Part shown: piece by piece, positions 50,996-61,866 of the stretch
How the letters are laid out: every line of letters starts with the position of its first letter
How positions within the stretch are numbered: the stretch's first letter is position 1
Assembly: GCA_039105265.1 (NCBI GenBank)
Contig: JAPFFF010000015.1
Span: forward strand, 2,418,001 to 2,482,000
Length of the DNA stretch: 64,000 bases
Direction of reading: 5' to 3'
From: Tritrichomonas musculus
Taxonomy: Eukaryota; Parabasalia; Tritrichomonadida; Tritrichomonadidae
Translations under genes and position numbers: made by a program
The notes under the pieces: model-generated
Database searches by the model: none
The model's input: only the letters and a program-made list of their open reading frames with translations
What the model was told of the DNA's origin: nothing

Positions 50996-53900
50996 ATTAA
51001 ATTATTATTTTTTATTCATTAACTAAAATAAATTAAATTTATCTCTGTAAAAAAACATAATTTAAAATTGTAATTATTTATTATAAATTATATTATAAAT
51101 ATTGATACTATTAATAGTAACTATAATATAAAAATATAGCTCATAAATATATAAAATAATGATATCTAATAATTATTTTTGAATATCATTGAAAATACTT
51201 ATTTAGAAAATTAAAAAAATGCAAATATATGAATATACATGAATCATTTACGTATTGTTCAAAATAAAGTTATGATATTAGGATAATTATTATTTATAAA
51301 TATTTATTAAATAATGATAAAGATTTAAGTATACTTATACATTGGGATTTCTTTTTTTTTTAATCTAAATTTATAAACGTCAATTTCTCAAAATTCAATT
51401 CAGGGATTTGTTTTATATTTTAAAATTTTAGTCAAAATATAATGTTATATAATATATAATAATATAAAGCTAATTTAACGTTTTTTTAAATTCTCTGACA
51501 CAAACCATCCGTTGAACAAAGGTGCAAAGACTTTTTACGTTTTTTTGTAGTTAACATTTTTTGTATATATCTTAGTATATAATTATTATTTTGTAATTAT
51601 TTTTATTTTATTTATATTATATAGTTAATTATTTATTATTATATTAAATATGTTTAATAAAATATGCTATTCAATGAATTAAAAGCAATTTTTCATAAGA
51701 GTGTTTTTTTAAATAAATCCATCATTTGATATGCTTTTGATTTGTTTAAAATAAAATAAATCATATATCTATATAAGAAGATATTATATAATATGTAGGA
51801 TATTTGATTAGTTTCATATTACATTTCTATAATGAGATAAAATTGGTTTTCTTTCTATTTTTTGTATTTATTAATATACAAATTGTTATTTAATAATGCA
51901 AATATTAATAGTAAATGTTATATATATATTTAAATATTTTAAATTAATTTAATTTGAAAATGGCTCGAACAAAGACTCTATTTTTCTATTTTCATTTTAT
52001 AATTTTATTAAAACAAGCATTTTTGAAAAAAAAAGATATATTTTATAAAAATATAGTTATTATACATATTATATAAAACATGTTCCTATATATATCAAAT
52101 ATTTTATAATTAAAATATTAAATAATAAACAAGATATCTTATTTGTAAAATATTGAATTGAAAATATTTCGTTATTATAGATAACTTTTTAAAATGATAT
52201 AATTGGCTTTTTTATTGGTTTATATTTTACTTTGAACAAATAAATTAGTAAAAAGTGAATGCTTTTTCATATATTTATTTTATTTTCTGAAAAACCGTAT
52301 TTTGACTTAATGTAAACTATAGAATTTAACTATTCAAATTTCGCATTAAAAAATTCTATTAAACCTTTTTTTTATTTTATTATTCTATCAATTTTACACT
52401 AAATTAATTTATGATTATCTATATTCAAATATAAAATATATTTATAATATAGCATTATATATAGTATGTTACATGGTATTATAAATTTTGTCATATTATA
52501 ATAAAATAATATATTAAATTTATATATATATATTGATTTTAATAATTGAATGATTATATAGAGTATAATTCAATGATCTTATCCTCTTTAAAAATCTATA
52601 TTTTTTCAAATAAACTTATTTTACCATAAATATAATATATATCAAAGATAAAAAAAGAAAAAAAATACAAAATAAAAATTTATATTATGAAAATTTCATA
52701 TTTATATAAATTTTCAAAATTGTTAAAAAAAAAATTTATCGTAAAATTTATTCTATTCAAAAAATTCAATTATTATTTAAAAAATAAAATAAATATATAC
52801 CATCCATTATCGAATAATATCTAATAAACATATAATAAATAATATTTAGAATAATATTAAAAATATTGTTATGCATATAAAATAGATTTCTAAAAAAAAT
52901 CCTACTCCTACCACCTCTCGTTGAACCGACCTATCTCTGATATGTGTAAGCCATCCAAGACTTTTTCCAGTTATTTTATATTTAGATAGATTTTTAATAG
53001 CTACATATAATTTACTATTTAAAAAATCAAAATCATCAAAGGTGAATTAGATAATCGCATTTTATTTTCCATAAAAAATAATTTGGGTAAAAAATGGCCA
53101 TTTTGAATTTTTTGATTTTATAAATGGCGGAACCTCATTTTAAATAATATTCCCTATTCTTATAATATATTTTAAAGCAAAAATATTGAGTTTGATCGTT
53201 TAAAATTAATTTTCTAACCGCCGAAAATTGAATCATTCCGTTTATTAATTCAACTTTTTGAATTCATTTTTCAAACTAAACTTTATCTTTGAAGTTATGT
53301 TCAAACAAAATATATCATTTTATTGAGCATTAAAAGAAGAAATCGAATATTACAAAATAAAAAGTTAGAAAAGATCATGTATCGAAAAAACTTAAAAATA
53401 ATTATTATATTAACTTTTTTGGACTAACTACAAAGTAATTATAAATATTTATGTTTTATAATGTATAATGCATATGTATAAAATCAAATAGTATTAGTAG
53501 TTTTGAAGGATATCTCTTACGAAGAGAGATCTATTAGTATGTGAAGTCAAAAAAAACTCGATGAATATTAAGTTTTTTGATTGGTTTCAATGACCAATTT
53601 AAAGATTATTAAATGGGTAAGAAAATTTATTAAAATCACCAAATAAAACCTAAAATTCGAAGAGATTTTGAAACTTTTTGAGGTCAAAAAAAGAGTGTCC
53701 CACCCATCTCTGATGAAGCGCTATGGCATTTTTGAAAGAACGTTATAATATTTCCATAAATAGCAAATATTTAGCCCTAAAAAACTCCAATTATATTAGA
53801 ATAAGGCAAGAATAGTACAAATGTTAAAATAAAATTAAAAAATAAAAAATTCATTCAACCAAAAACGTTTTAAAAAAATTGAGAGGAAATTGAATACTCA

Positions 53901-54346
53901 AACTATAGACCATTAAAAGATTGAATCTCGTTACAATTTAATTCAAAAATATCCATGGCCAACTGTAAATCAATGAATATTTTATACAGTTTAGAACACT
54001 TTTAAGACACATTTATTTTATTAAAAAATGAATATAACATGATATAATCATATATATATAAATAATAAAATATAAAAAAATAAAAAAATCAAATAATAAT
54101 AATAATAAAAATTATAAAATAAAATAAATGTGTTTTAAAAATATTTATAAACCGAAAATGACAAATCAAAGTTAATTTAATTTGATAAATCATTGAAAAT
54201 ATTACATGATAAGGAATTAAGAAATAATACATTAAAGCAAATATGTTCATAAATAAAAAAAAAACTTTATTTTAAATAAATTGAAACTAATTCAATTCTC
54301 AGAATTTTTGAATGACATTCAATTTTAATAATAGACATTTTGATAA
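50996..54346. other. 3.3-kb AT-rich region without genes
   Basis: No credible gene. Two richer patches share CGTTGAAC and AAGACTTTTT: one near 51500-51540 and one near 52905-52965 (CCTACCACCTCTCG, GACCTATCTCTGATATG). They may be ends of decayed repeats. No tRNA-like internal promoter or other RNA gene was seen. Confidence 0.45.
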
Positions 54347-57300
54347 ATGTTGCTTCTCTTACTATTCTCTCTTGTTTTATCCGAACGCATTAAGCAATGC
54401 ACCCCTAAGAGAACACTCTTTGATGTTACCTTAGATAACATCGATAAAGTTGTTGGGGGTTCTCGCCCAGTATTTCTCAGACTTATTAAAAATGGATGTC
54501 CCTATGCCAAAACATCTCAAGCATACTGGGATAAAGCTGCTGAGCTCTTTCCAAATGTACAATTTGTTAGAGGAGAATGCATTTACCACCCACAAGTATG
54601 TAGTCGATTCAATGCCCAAATTTCACCATCACATGCTGTAATTGGGCCTAATTCCTCAACAGTGCGAACATTCTTTACAAATCCAGATGAAATTTCAAAA
54701 TCCACCCAATATTTTTCTGATGTTCTATCACAAAATTTTCAATTTTACTCATTTGATACGCCATCTATTGAAGACTTAATACCACAAAACACAAATAACT
54801 TTTTTGAATCAGCTCCATACTCAGTTTTCTTATTATATGATTCAAAATGCTATGAAGATCTCGACTTGATTGCAACATGGCTCACAAAAGTTACAGATGG
54901 AAAGATATCAGCCGATGAAATTGCTATCGGTAAACTTGATTGTGGTAAATATCCAGATGAATGCAAAAAGTGGGGTTCAAAATATCCAGCTGCTAACGTC
55001 TTTTCACGTGATAAAGGAACCAGTATTTCTATCTCAGAATTTGATCATTTACAAAAAAGACTTGACCAAGTCATTGAATATCTTAACCAAAGCAACGAAG
55101 TTTATCCGACGCCATTTCCATATCCATCAGAACCTGAAGACATTGAGACAGAACCAGAGATAGAAAACGTCAATAAATTGACCTTAGATAATCTTCAAAA
55201 ACGAACATTGGAAGAGATCAAAGAAAAATATCTTGCAGCAAAGAAAAAAGAATACAAAGGTGAAGAGTATAATGGAAGTGCAGGTTCTAATGGTAGATGT
55301 GGACAAATTACGATGAATCCACAAATCATTAATGAATCACTAAAACATATCAAGTTTTTCAGAGAACTAGCTGGTTTGCCAAACCATAACATCCGCAACG
55401 AAGAATCACAGAATGAAGGTTGTTACTATGGAGCAAAATACCTCACATATATAGGTAGATTAACTCATTCAGTAAACAATGCTTATTCTAAATACTGTGA
55501 TTTTGGTTCTCATTGGACGGATTTGAAAAATGCGTTAGCATGGTCAAATCTTGCACAAAGTTCGAATAATAACGATATCTGGAGCATGGTGGCTGGTTTA
55601 GTGAAAGATGAAGGTGATGAAAATGAAGGTGTTATAGGTCATAGAAGATGGTTTTTATACCCTTATCTTTCAAAAATCGGTGTTGGTTTTTATCCATGGT
55701 ACAAATTTAAAAAGCCAAACGGCGAATACATGCAATATCCAGCAACAGGAGTTTGGAGAGTTCATGATGGAACAGCTTATCAAATTCCTTATACACTAGT
55801 TAACTTCATTGCTTATCCACCACCAGGTCCTTTCCCAATTAATGAATTACCAACATCATGGACTATCTATTATCATAAGTTCCAAAATTATGACGAGAAT
55901 GATCTTAGTAAAATAACAGTCAAATTGACTAGAGACGATGGAATTCCTCTCACTTATCAAAAACTTTATTTAAGCAAAAAAAACGTTGGTATGACTGGAA
56001 CTCTTATCATTAAGTTATCAGCTAAAACACTCACTAAATTAACAGTAGGTCATGGTGTTCATGTTCAAATTTATTTGTTGGATGGAGAAACAAGAGACCT
56101 TCTTGATTACACGTTTACTTTCTTTGACTTCTCGTCAGAAACTCAACTTTGTTTCTATCAAAACGATATTAACAAATGCCCAGAAACGATACCAAAAGAG
56201 AACAGACTAGGACCAGGTGAATACCAAGGCTTCACACAAACTGGAATCACCAGAACGGTTATAAACGTTGCTGAAAAAATCACTTTAGATGAGCCACTTC
56301 GATTAAACTATTCTAAAAACATATTCGTCAAAGGCGAAAAAATTTTGGGAACAGTTATCTGCGGTATCGGCTATACCATTGATTTTGCAGATCCAACACA
56401 AACGATAGTTCAATCAGAAATGGATCCATATGATTTCAAGTCAGGTGTTTTCAAAACATCAAGATATCCTAAAAGAATCGACATTATCTTCACAAGAGAG
56501 CCATGTGCAAGAAACACATTCCGTACACTCTTTTATGTAGGTTCATATACACAATTCACTTACATGAAACGTGCAGTTGATGGCGAATACAGGTACTTCT
56601 TTTCAATCTCAAACAGTGATATAGATTGGACTTTTGTCTGCCTTTCTGTAACCGATTTTGAATACGCATGCCTGGGTAGTGTAAATGACTACAAGAATTA
56701 TATCGATAAAAATACCAAATGCACAGTTTTCCAAAGCTTTACTGAGTTAAAGAGTTTGAAAACAAGTAAGAGAGTTATTCGTGTTTACGCAGATGGTTTA
56801 CTTTACTTCTCTGCGTCAGGACTTGCTGATGGAAGTTATCATGACTACGAGATTTATTCTAAAGGTGATATACAATTTCAATACAGTGATAAGATAAACA
56901 TGAGAGCACGATCAATCATGGTTCAACGTATCGAAGGAACTGATAAAAAAATTTGTCCAGTTTTTGGTTTCAGAGATTCTATTTATGGAAGACCTAAATA
57001 TGAAGCAGGATTGAGATTGTTCCCATTCAGAAATCTCACAATCAATGGATTCTATCACAATACTAAAGTTCAATATATCGAAGAAGGATACAAAGTTAGT
57101 GTTCAAGGGGATTGGACAGCAAAATCAAATTTGAACAAAGCTAGTAACATTGTTTTACAAGATGAAAGAGTTAAACCTTACTTTAATGAATCTGGTTATT
57201 TCTATTATAAGAAAAAACAGTCTGAAACACAAATTCCTATCTTCATAACTAACGGTCTCCATGACAGATATTACTTCGTAAAGAATCATGCTGGAGAAAA

Positions 57301-59413
57301 TACCGTCAGATTCAGGCCATCACCAGAATCATCATCAAAAGCAGTTATATTTGATTTCACTAAAATAAGTAAATGGGGTGATGAAATTCAAGATGGAGCT
57401 ATAGTCATTTTTGAGAACTACATGGACATTACAATCGTCACGCAAGAAAATTACTATTATAGTTTCTATTACAATCCTGCACAATATATCATAACTCGTA
57501 ACTGTTCCAGAGTACGTTATATCGACGGAAAAAATCCAACAACTGGATTCCCTGAAAAATTCAATGGAAATCTTGAATTTACAGGGACAGTCAACGCCGA
57601 TGTTTCATCTGATACAGAAACTCCTAGCGTTTATAAAACTGTTACAGTTAGATTTGATAGAAGTATCAAAGGTACAAACACAAGATTTGCTACAACTACT
57701 TATTATGACTGCAGACCAACAATGAAGAATGTGACATTAGGACCAAACAATATCATCGTAGATTCTATTGTCAAATGCATTAATAGCACTTTGTATGGAA
57801 GCTTCGAATTCAGATATGCTAAAGGAACTTACAATCCACTTTTGTATCTTCAAAACTGCTCATTTCAAGTTAATTCAATTAAAGTCGTCATTTATTCCGA
57901 ATCTTATTTAACTGGTTTCGAGTCAGCTAAAATTTTGGAATCAGCTTTCGATGAAAACATCATTATTAGCGGTCTAGATCCAGAAACATCTAAAGAATTA
58001 TTAAGCAAGATTACTATTGTAAAAGAAAATGATGTGAAGATAACAACACATAAGGCTGTTTTGACAAAAGATTCAAAAGGTATTCTTATCGTACCAACTT
58101 CATTCTCTAATAGTAACGCACCTAATATACCTTCTAAATACGATCCTGAAAATCCTGAAAATTACGGAAATGAAGACAGAATTGAAGATGAATTTTACAT
58201 ATTCAGCGATGAAGATGAAGTAATTAAAGACGATGAAAGTGGTGATGAATTCGAGCAGATTTTCGAGTTAAACCCATCTCCACCACCAGCACCAACACCA
58301 TTACCATCACTTCCACCATTACCAACTGAAGTACCAACAGAACCACAAGAATCAAGTACCAGTTCGTCATCATCTTCTTCATCATTACCAACTGAAGTAC
58401 CAACAGAACCACAAGAATCAAGTACCAGTTCATCATCATCTTCTTCATCATTACCAACTGAAGTACCAACAGGACCACAAGAATCAAGTACCAGCTCATC
58501 ATCATCTTCTTCATCATTACCAACTGAAGTACCAACAGGACCACAAGAATCAAGTACCAGCTCATCATCATCTTCTTCATCATTACCAACTGAAGTACCA
58601 ACAGGACCACAAGAATCAAGTACCAGCTCATCATCATCTTCATCATCATTACCAACTGAAGTACCAACAGGACCACAAGAATCAAGTACCAGTTCATCAT
58701 CATCTTCTTCATCATTACCAACTGAAGTACCAACAGGACCACAAGAATCAAGTACCAGTTCATCATCATCTTCATCATCATTACCAACTGAAGTACCAAC
58801 AGGACCACAAGAATCAAGTACCAGTTCATCATCATCTTCATCATCATTACCAACTGAAGTACCAACAGGACCACAAGAATCAAGTACCAGTTCATCATCA
58901 TCTTCATCATTACCAACTGAAGTACCAACAGGACCACAAGAATCAAGTACCAGTTCATCATCATCTTCATCATCATTACCAACTGAAGTACCAACAGGAC
59001 CACAAGAATCAAGTACCAGTTCATCATCATCTTCATCATTACCAACTGAAGTACCAACAGAACCACAAGAATCAAGTACCAGTTCATCATCATCTTCATT
59101 ATCATCTTCTACCTCCACATCGACCTCTAATTCAAGTTCAGAAAATGATCCTTCTTATTCTGATTTAGTCATACCATCAAACAATGGAAGTGGTATTGGC
59201 AATGACAATCAACAAGAATCACAAAACAAGAAGAAGAAACAACAGGTTGCAATCATCGCCGGTGTTGTCGCCGGCGCTGTTGTTATCGTCATCGTTGTAG
59301 TTACTGTTGTAGTTATCATGATGCATAAAAAGAATTACGTTGCTTCTTCAGATGGTGGCCCTCTTCCACCATCTCCTGAAGAAGGAGAAGAAATGGATCA
59401 AGAGCCAATTTAA
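54347..59413 (+). CDS. Large type I surface protein: thioredoxin-like, CAP-like, Ser-rich repeat stalk
   Basis: 1688 residues from ATG 54347, with signal peptide MLLLLLFSLVLS. Residues about 25-125 and 140-245 look like two thioredoxin-like units (VFLRLIKNGCPYAKTSQAYW; VFLLYDSKCYEDLDLIATWL), each with a single Cys instead of CxxC, so redox exchange is unlikely. Residues about 310-480 are CAP-like (KHIKFFRELAGLPNHN, NEGCYYGAKYLTYIG, VIGHRRWFLYPYLSKIGVGF). A large beta-rich region follows to about 1310. Then comes a Pro/Ser/Thr stalk with twelve 22-residue repeats, a membrane segment at about 1635-1663 (AIIAGVVAGAVVIVIVVVTVVV), and a short acidic tail. It should be displayed on the surface, with the repeats as an extended, probably glycosylated stem. 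Confidence 0.85.
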   Translation: MLLLLLFSLVLSERIKQCTPKRTLFDVTLDNIDKVVGGSRPVFLRLIKNGCPYAKTSQAYWDKAAELFPNVQFVRGECIYHPQVCSRFNAQISPSHAVIGPNSSTVRTFFTNPDEISKSTQYFSDVLSQNFQFYSFDTPSIEDLIPQNTNNFFESAPYSVFLLYDSKCYEDLDLIATWLTKVTDGKISADEIAIGKLDCGKYPDECKKWGSKYPAANVFSRDKGTSISISEFDHLQKRLDQVIEYLNQSNEVYPTPFPYPSEPEDIETEPEIENVNKLTLDNLQKRTLEEIKEKYLAAKKKEYKGEEYNGSAGSNGRCGQITMNPQIINESLKHIKFFRELAGLPNHNIRNEESQNEGCYYGAKYLTYIGRLTHSVNNAYSKYCDFGSHWTDLKNALAWSNLAQSSNNNDIWSMVAGLVKDEGDENEGVIGHRRWFLYPYLSKIGVGFYPWYKFKKPNGEYMQYPATGVWRVHDGTAYQIPYTLVNFIAYPPPGPFPINELPTSWTIYYHKFQNYDENDLSKITVKLTRDDGIPLTYQKLYLSKKNVGMTGTLIIKLSAKTLTKLTVGHGVHVQIYLLDGETRDLLDYTFTFFDFSSETQLCFYQNDINKCPETIPKENRLGPGEYQGFTQTGITRTVINVAEKITLDEPLRLNYSKNIFVKGEKILGTVICGIGYTIDFADPTQTIVQSEMDPYDFKSGVFKTSRYPKRIDIIFTREPCARNTFRTLFYVGSYTQFTYMKRAVDGEYRYFFSISNSDIDWTFVCLSVTDFEYACLGSVNDYKNYIDKNTKCTVFQSFTELKSLKTSKRVIRVYADGLLYFSASGLADGSYHDYEIYSKGDIQFQYSDKINMRARSIMVQRIEGTDKKICPVFGFRDSIYGRPKYEAGLRLFPFRNLTINGFYHNTKVQYIEEGYKVSVQGDWTAKSNLNKASNIVLQDERVKPYFNESGYFYYKKKQSETQIPIFITNGLHDRYYFVKNHAGENTVRFRPSPESSSKAVIFDFTKISKWGDEIQDGAIVIFENYMDITIVTQENYYYSFYYNPAQYIITRNCSRVRYIDGKNPTTGFPEKFNGNLEFTGTVNADVSSDTETPSVYKTVTVRFDRSIKGTNTRFATTTYYDCRPTMKNVTLGPNNIIVDSIVKCINSTLYGSFEFRYAKGTYNPLLYLQNCSFQVNSIKVVIYSESYLTGFESAKILESAFDENIIISGLDPETSKELLSKITIVKENDVKITTHKAVLTKDSKGILIVPTSFSNSNAPNIPSKYDPENPENYGNEDRIEDEFYIFSDEDEVIKDDESGDEFEQIFELNPSPPPAPTPLPSLPPLPTEVPTEPQESSTSSSSSSSSLPTEVPTEPQESSTSSSSSSSSLPTEVPTGPQESSTSSSSSSSSLPTEVPTGPQESSTSSSSSSSSLPTEVPTGPQESSTSSSSSSSSLPTEVPTGPQESSTSSSSSSSSLPTEVPTGPQESSTSSSSSSSSLPTEVPTGPQESSTSSSSSSSSLPTEVPTGPQESSTSSSSSSSLPTEVPTGPQESSTSSSSSSSSLPTEVPTGPQESSTSSSSSSSLPTEVPTEPQESSTSSSSSSLSSSTSTSTSNSSSENDPSYSDLVIPSNNGSGIGNDNQQESQNKKKKQQVAIIAGVVAGAVVIVIVVVTVVVIMMHKKNYVASSDGGPLPPSPEEGEEMDQEPI
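58319..59100 (+). repeat. Coding minisatellite, twelve copies of 66 bp
   Basis: The unit encodes LPTEVPT(G/E)PQESST followed by seven or eight Ser. The first two and the last copy have Glu at the variable position, and the others Gly. Two units lack one Ser codon. The arrangement suggests expansion by slippage or unequal exchange of the inner units. Confidence 0.97.
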
Positions 59414-61866
59414 AACGAACAACTCTAGCAATTTCGAAATCTTTATTAATACTTTACTCTAATAATTGGTATAAGTATGTCAGATAGTCCCATTTTACTT
59501 TTTCTAATCCAAAAGGGATTAAAATCTGGTATTTATGGGATTTTGTTATTAGAAACATATTATTATTAAAGTATTTAATATAACCATATTATTGTGAATT
59601 TATTATAACCATATTATTATGAATTTAAATTATAACCATATTTCTGTGATTTTAAAGTAACCATATTTTTGTTAAAATATACTAATCACTTTAAAATGAA
59701 AGGGATTCTCTCAATTTTGAGAGAGTTCCATTCAATTTTCTGAGATCTATCGGATTTTATCATTCATTCTTGGAATTAGAGTATAGCCCTTCGGAGGTTT
59801 TAAAAATTACGTTCTGTTTAAACTTTTTCAATAAAATAGACCAAGAAAAAAAATCAATTACCTTTTACGGCTGAGGAATCGACTACCCTGAGAGGACCTT
59901 TATTTCGTCTGGACTTTTTGAAAGTATGCTTCCATTTATGTTACTTAAATTTCAATGCATTCTGAAATATATTCAAAATAAATTCTGATAAAATTAAATA
60001 AGATATTCAATCTCAATGGATTTTCAAAGTTTAAAAAAAATAAAATTTTCTTTTCACGTTAAATCTAAATATATCTTTATATTAAATCAAATTTTAGAAA
60101 AAAGAATACCTTATTTCAAATTTTATTGTTTTTTTCAGCGGTTTTACACAATTTTTGAAATAAACTCGAATAGTCATATCACTACGACTATTCGAAAGAG
60201 TTTCAATTTTCTATATATTCCTTGATTATAGCAAGCAATGATCCAACCCAATTAATCCTCTACAAAACACAAAGCGCATTCATCAATATTTTCATGTTTT
60301 TTCATGTTTTTCTACTCATTTTTTTTTTCTGATCTTTCAAATAGATCGTAAATTTCAATATATCAGTAACAATATTAATATAAAAACCTCATTAAAGAAC
60401 TTTAACTCGCGCTTAATGTTATTTTTTTAAATATTTCTGAAATATTCAATTTAACTAAACCATTTTTTTTAATATTTTAATGTTTAAATCTTGTTTTATT
60501 ATTTGTTTCTGTCATAAATTTGCTTTTTTAGACTTAATAATGTTGACATGTTTACTTTTTTTTCAATTAAATTCTTATCATTTCTTTTTAATTTGGAATA
60601 AAACAGTGATTTATGAATAAAAAACATTTATTATATGAGATGCATTATTTTTTTCTTTCATTCTTTAAGATTTAATGACTTTGTTTTTAATCCTTATTTA
60701 TGCTATAACGTATAAATTGCCACCACTTTTCAAAATGATATATATTTATTATTACATAAAAATAAAAAACTTGACCAAAGGAAATTCTTTAACGCTATTT
60801 AATTATCAAGATATTTCAATTTTTATGATTTTTTAAAACATATTTTGATGGGGAACCACTATTTTTCTGATTCCAATCAATTTCAAATCCGATAAAACCT
60901 CAAAATACATAAATAATCTAAGAAAAAATGTTAACTTGTAAAGATATTCGAAATTATATATTGAGAGAAAATTTAAAAAATAGAAATAAACTGCACCATA
61001 AGTAAAGATAAGATGAAATAAACAAATCTACCAAAGGAATTTTAAAAATATCTCATATTCAAGGACTTTTATCTGAATTTTGAAGTTTTATTTTCATTAT
61101 TTTTTATTTTTTTGAATAAATTGAGAGAAATTGAGAGTATAAAATTTTGTCAGATGTACTCAAGCCAAGATCCTGCCAAAATTTTAATTATTTATTATTA
61201 CTAAAATTTATTATATAAATTTTATAAATTATATTATTTGTTTAATTAATAAATTTATCCTAGAATTTCAAGATATACTTTTTTTAGATATTTCGGTTTA
61301 ATAGAAAAATAATAATAAATGATAATTTTATTTTTTAATTTGTGAAAATTCATTCAAATTAATTTGAATAAAAATAAAATATCATATTTTCTGAAGTGAT
61401 ATCTTTTCACTTTTTCAAATAAAGAGTTAAAATTTCGAGCAATTTTTTAAGAGAAAAAAAAATTGGCAGATCCGATTGGCTTTTAATCCGAATGAATCGA
61501 ATAAATATATGGTGAAACAAAGTATATATAGCGATGAAAGCAAAATTTTGGGCCAATTTTTTTTTATAACACAAACTTTACTTTTCTGAGATATATAATT
61601 AATCCATACTATTTTCATACATTTTTAATTATTTTTTAGTTTCTTTTAATTAAATAAAACATATTTAAAATTAATAATTTATAAAATTTATTGAGATAAC
61701 GATATTTTAGAATTAAAATAAAATGTATTGAAAAAAGTTGGCTTTAGTACATCTGAATTTTTATAAAGAGTTTCACAATTTTTGAGATAATGAAGTCAGA
61801 TTTTTTTCAATTTTTGAGAGAATATATTTTTATTTTTATTTTTATCATCGTCAAATAGAGAAGAGA
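59414..61866. other. 2.45-kb intergenic region
   Basis: Holds a short tandem repeat (59581-59678), a CTCTCAA-TT-TTGAGAG hairpin near 59710, and a GC-richer island at about 59770-59935 whose nature is unknown. The rest is AT-rich without credible genes. Confidence 0.45.
59581..59678. repeat. Four copies of a ~26-bp repeat with TAACCATATT
   Basis: TAACCATATT begins at 59581, 59606, 59633 and 59658, followed by variants of ATTGTGAATTT. The same AACCATATTATTGT motif occurs in the element at 48285 (near 48341 and 48591). Confidence 0.85.

Noticed and set aside
58195-59118. Long antisense open frames over the Ser-rich repeats
   Set aside because: They mirror the 66-bp coding repeat; the sense frame has a signal peptide, domains and a membrane segment, the antisense has none.
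59770-59935. U5 snRNA gene
   Set aside because: CCTTTTAC is present but the sequences on both sides do not form the required stem; kept only as an unexplained island.
60016-60225. 69-residue plus-strand frame
   Set aside because: Composition is that expected of AT-rich non-coding DNA, with no neighbours or motif to support it.
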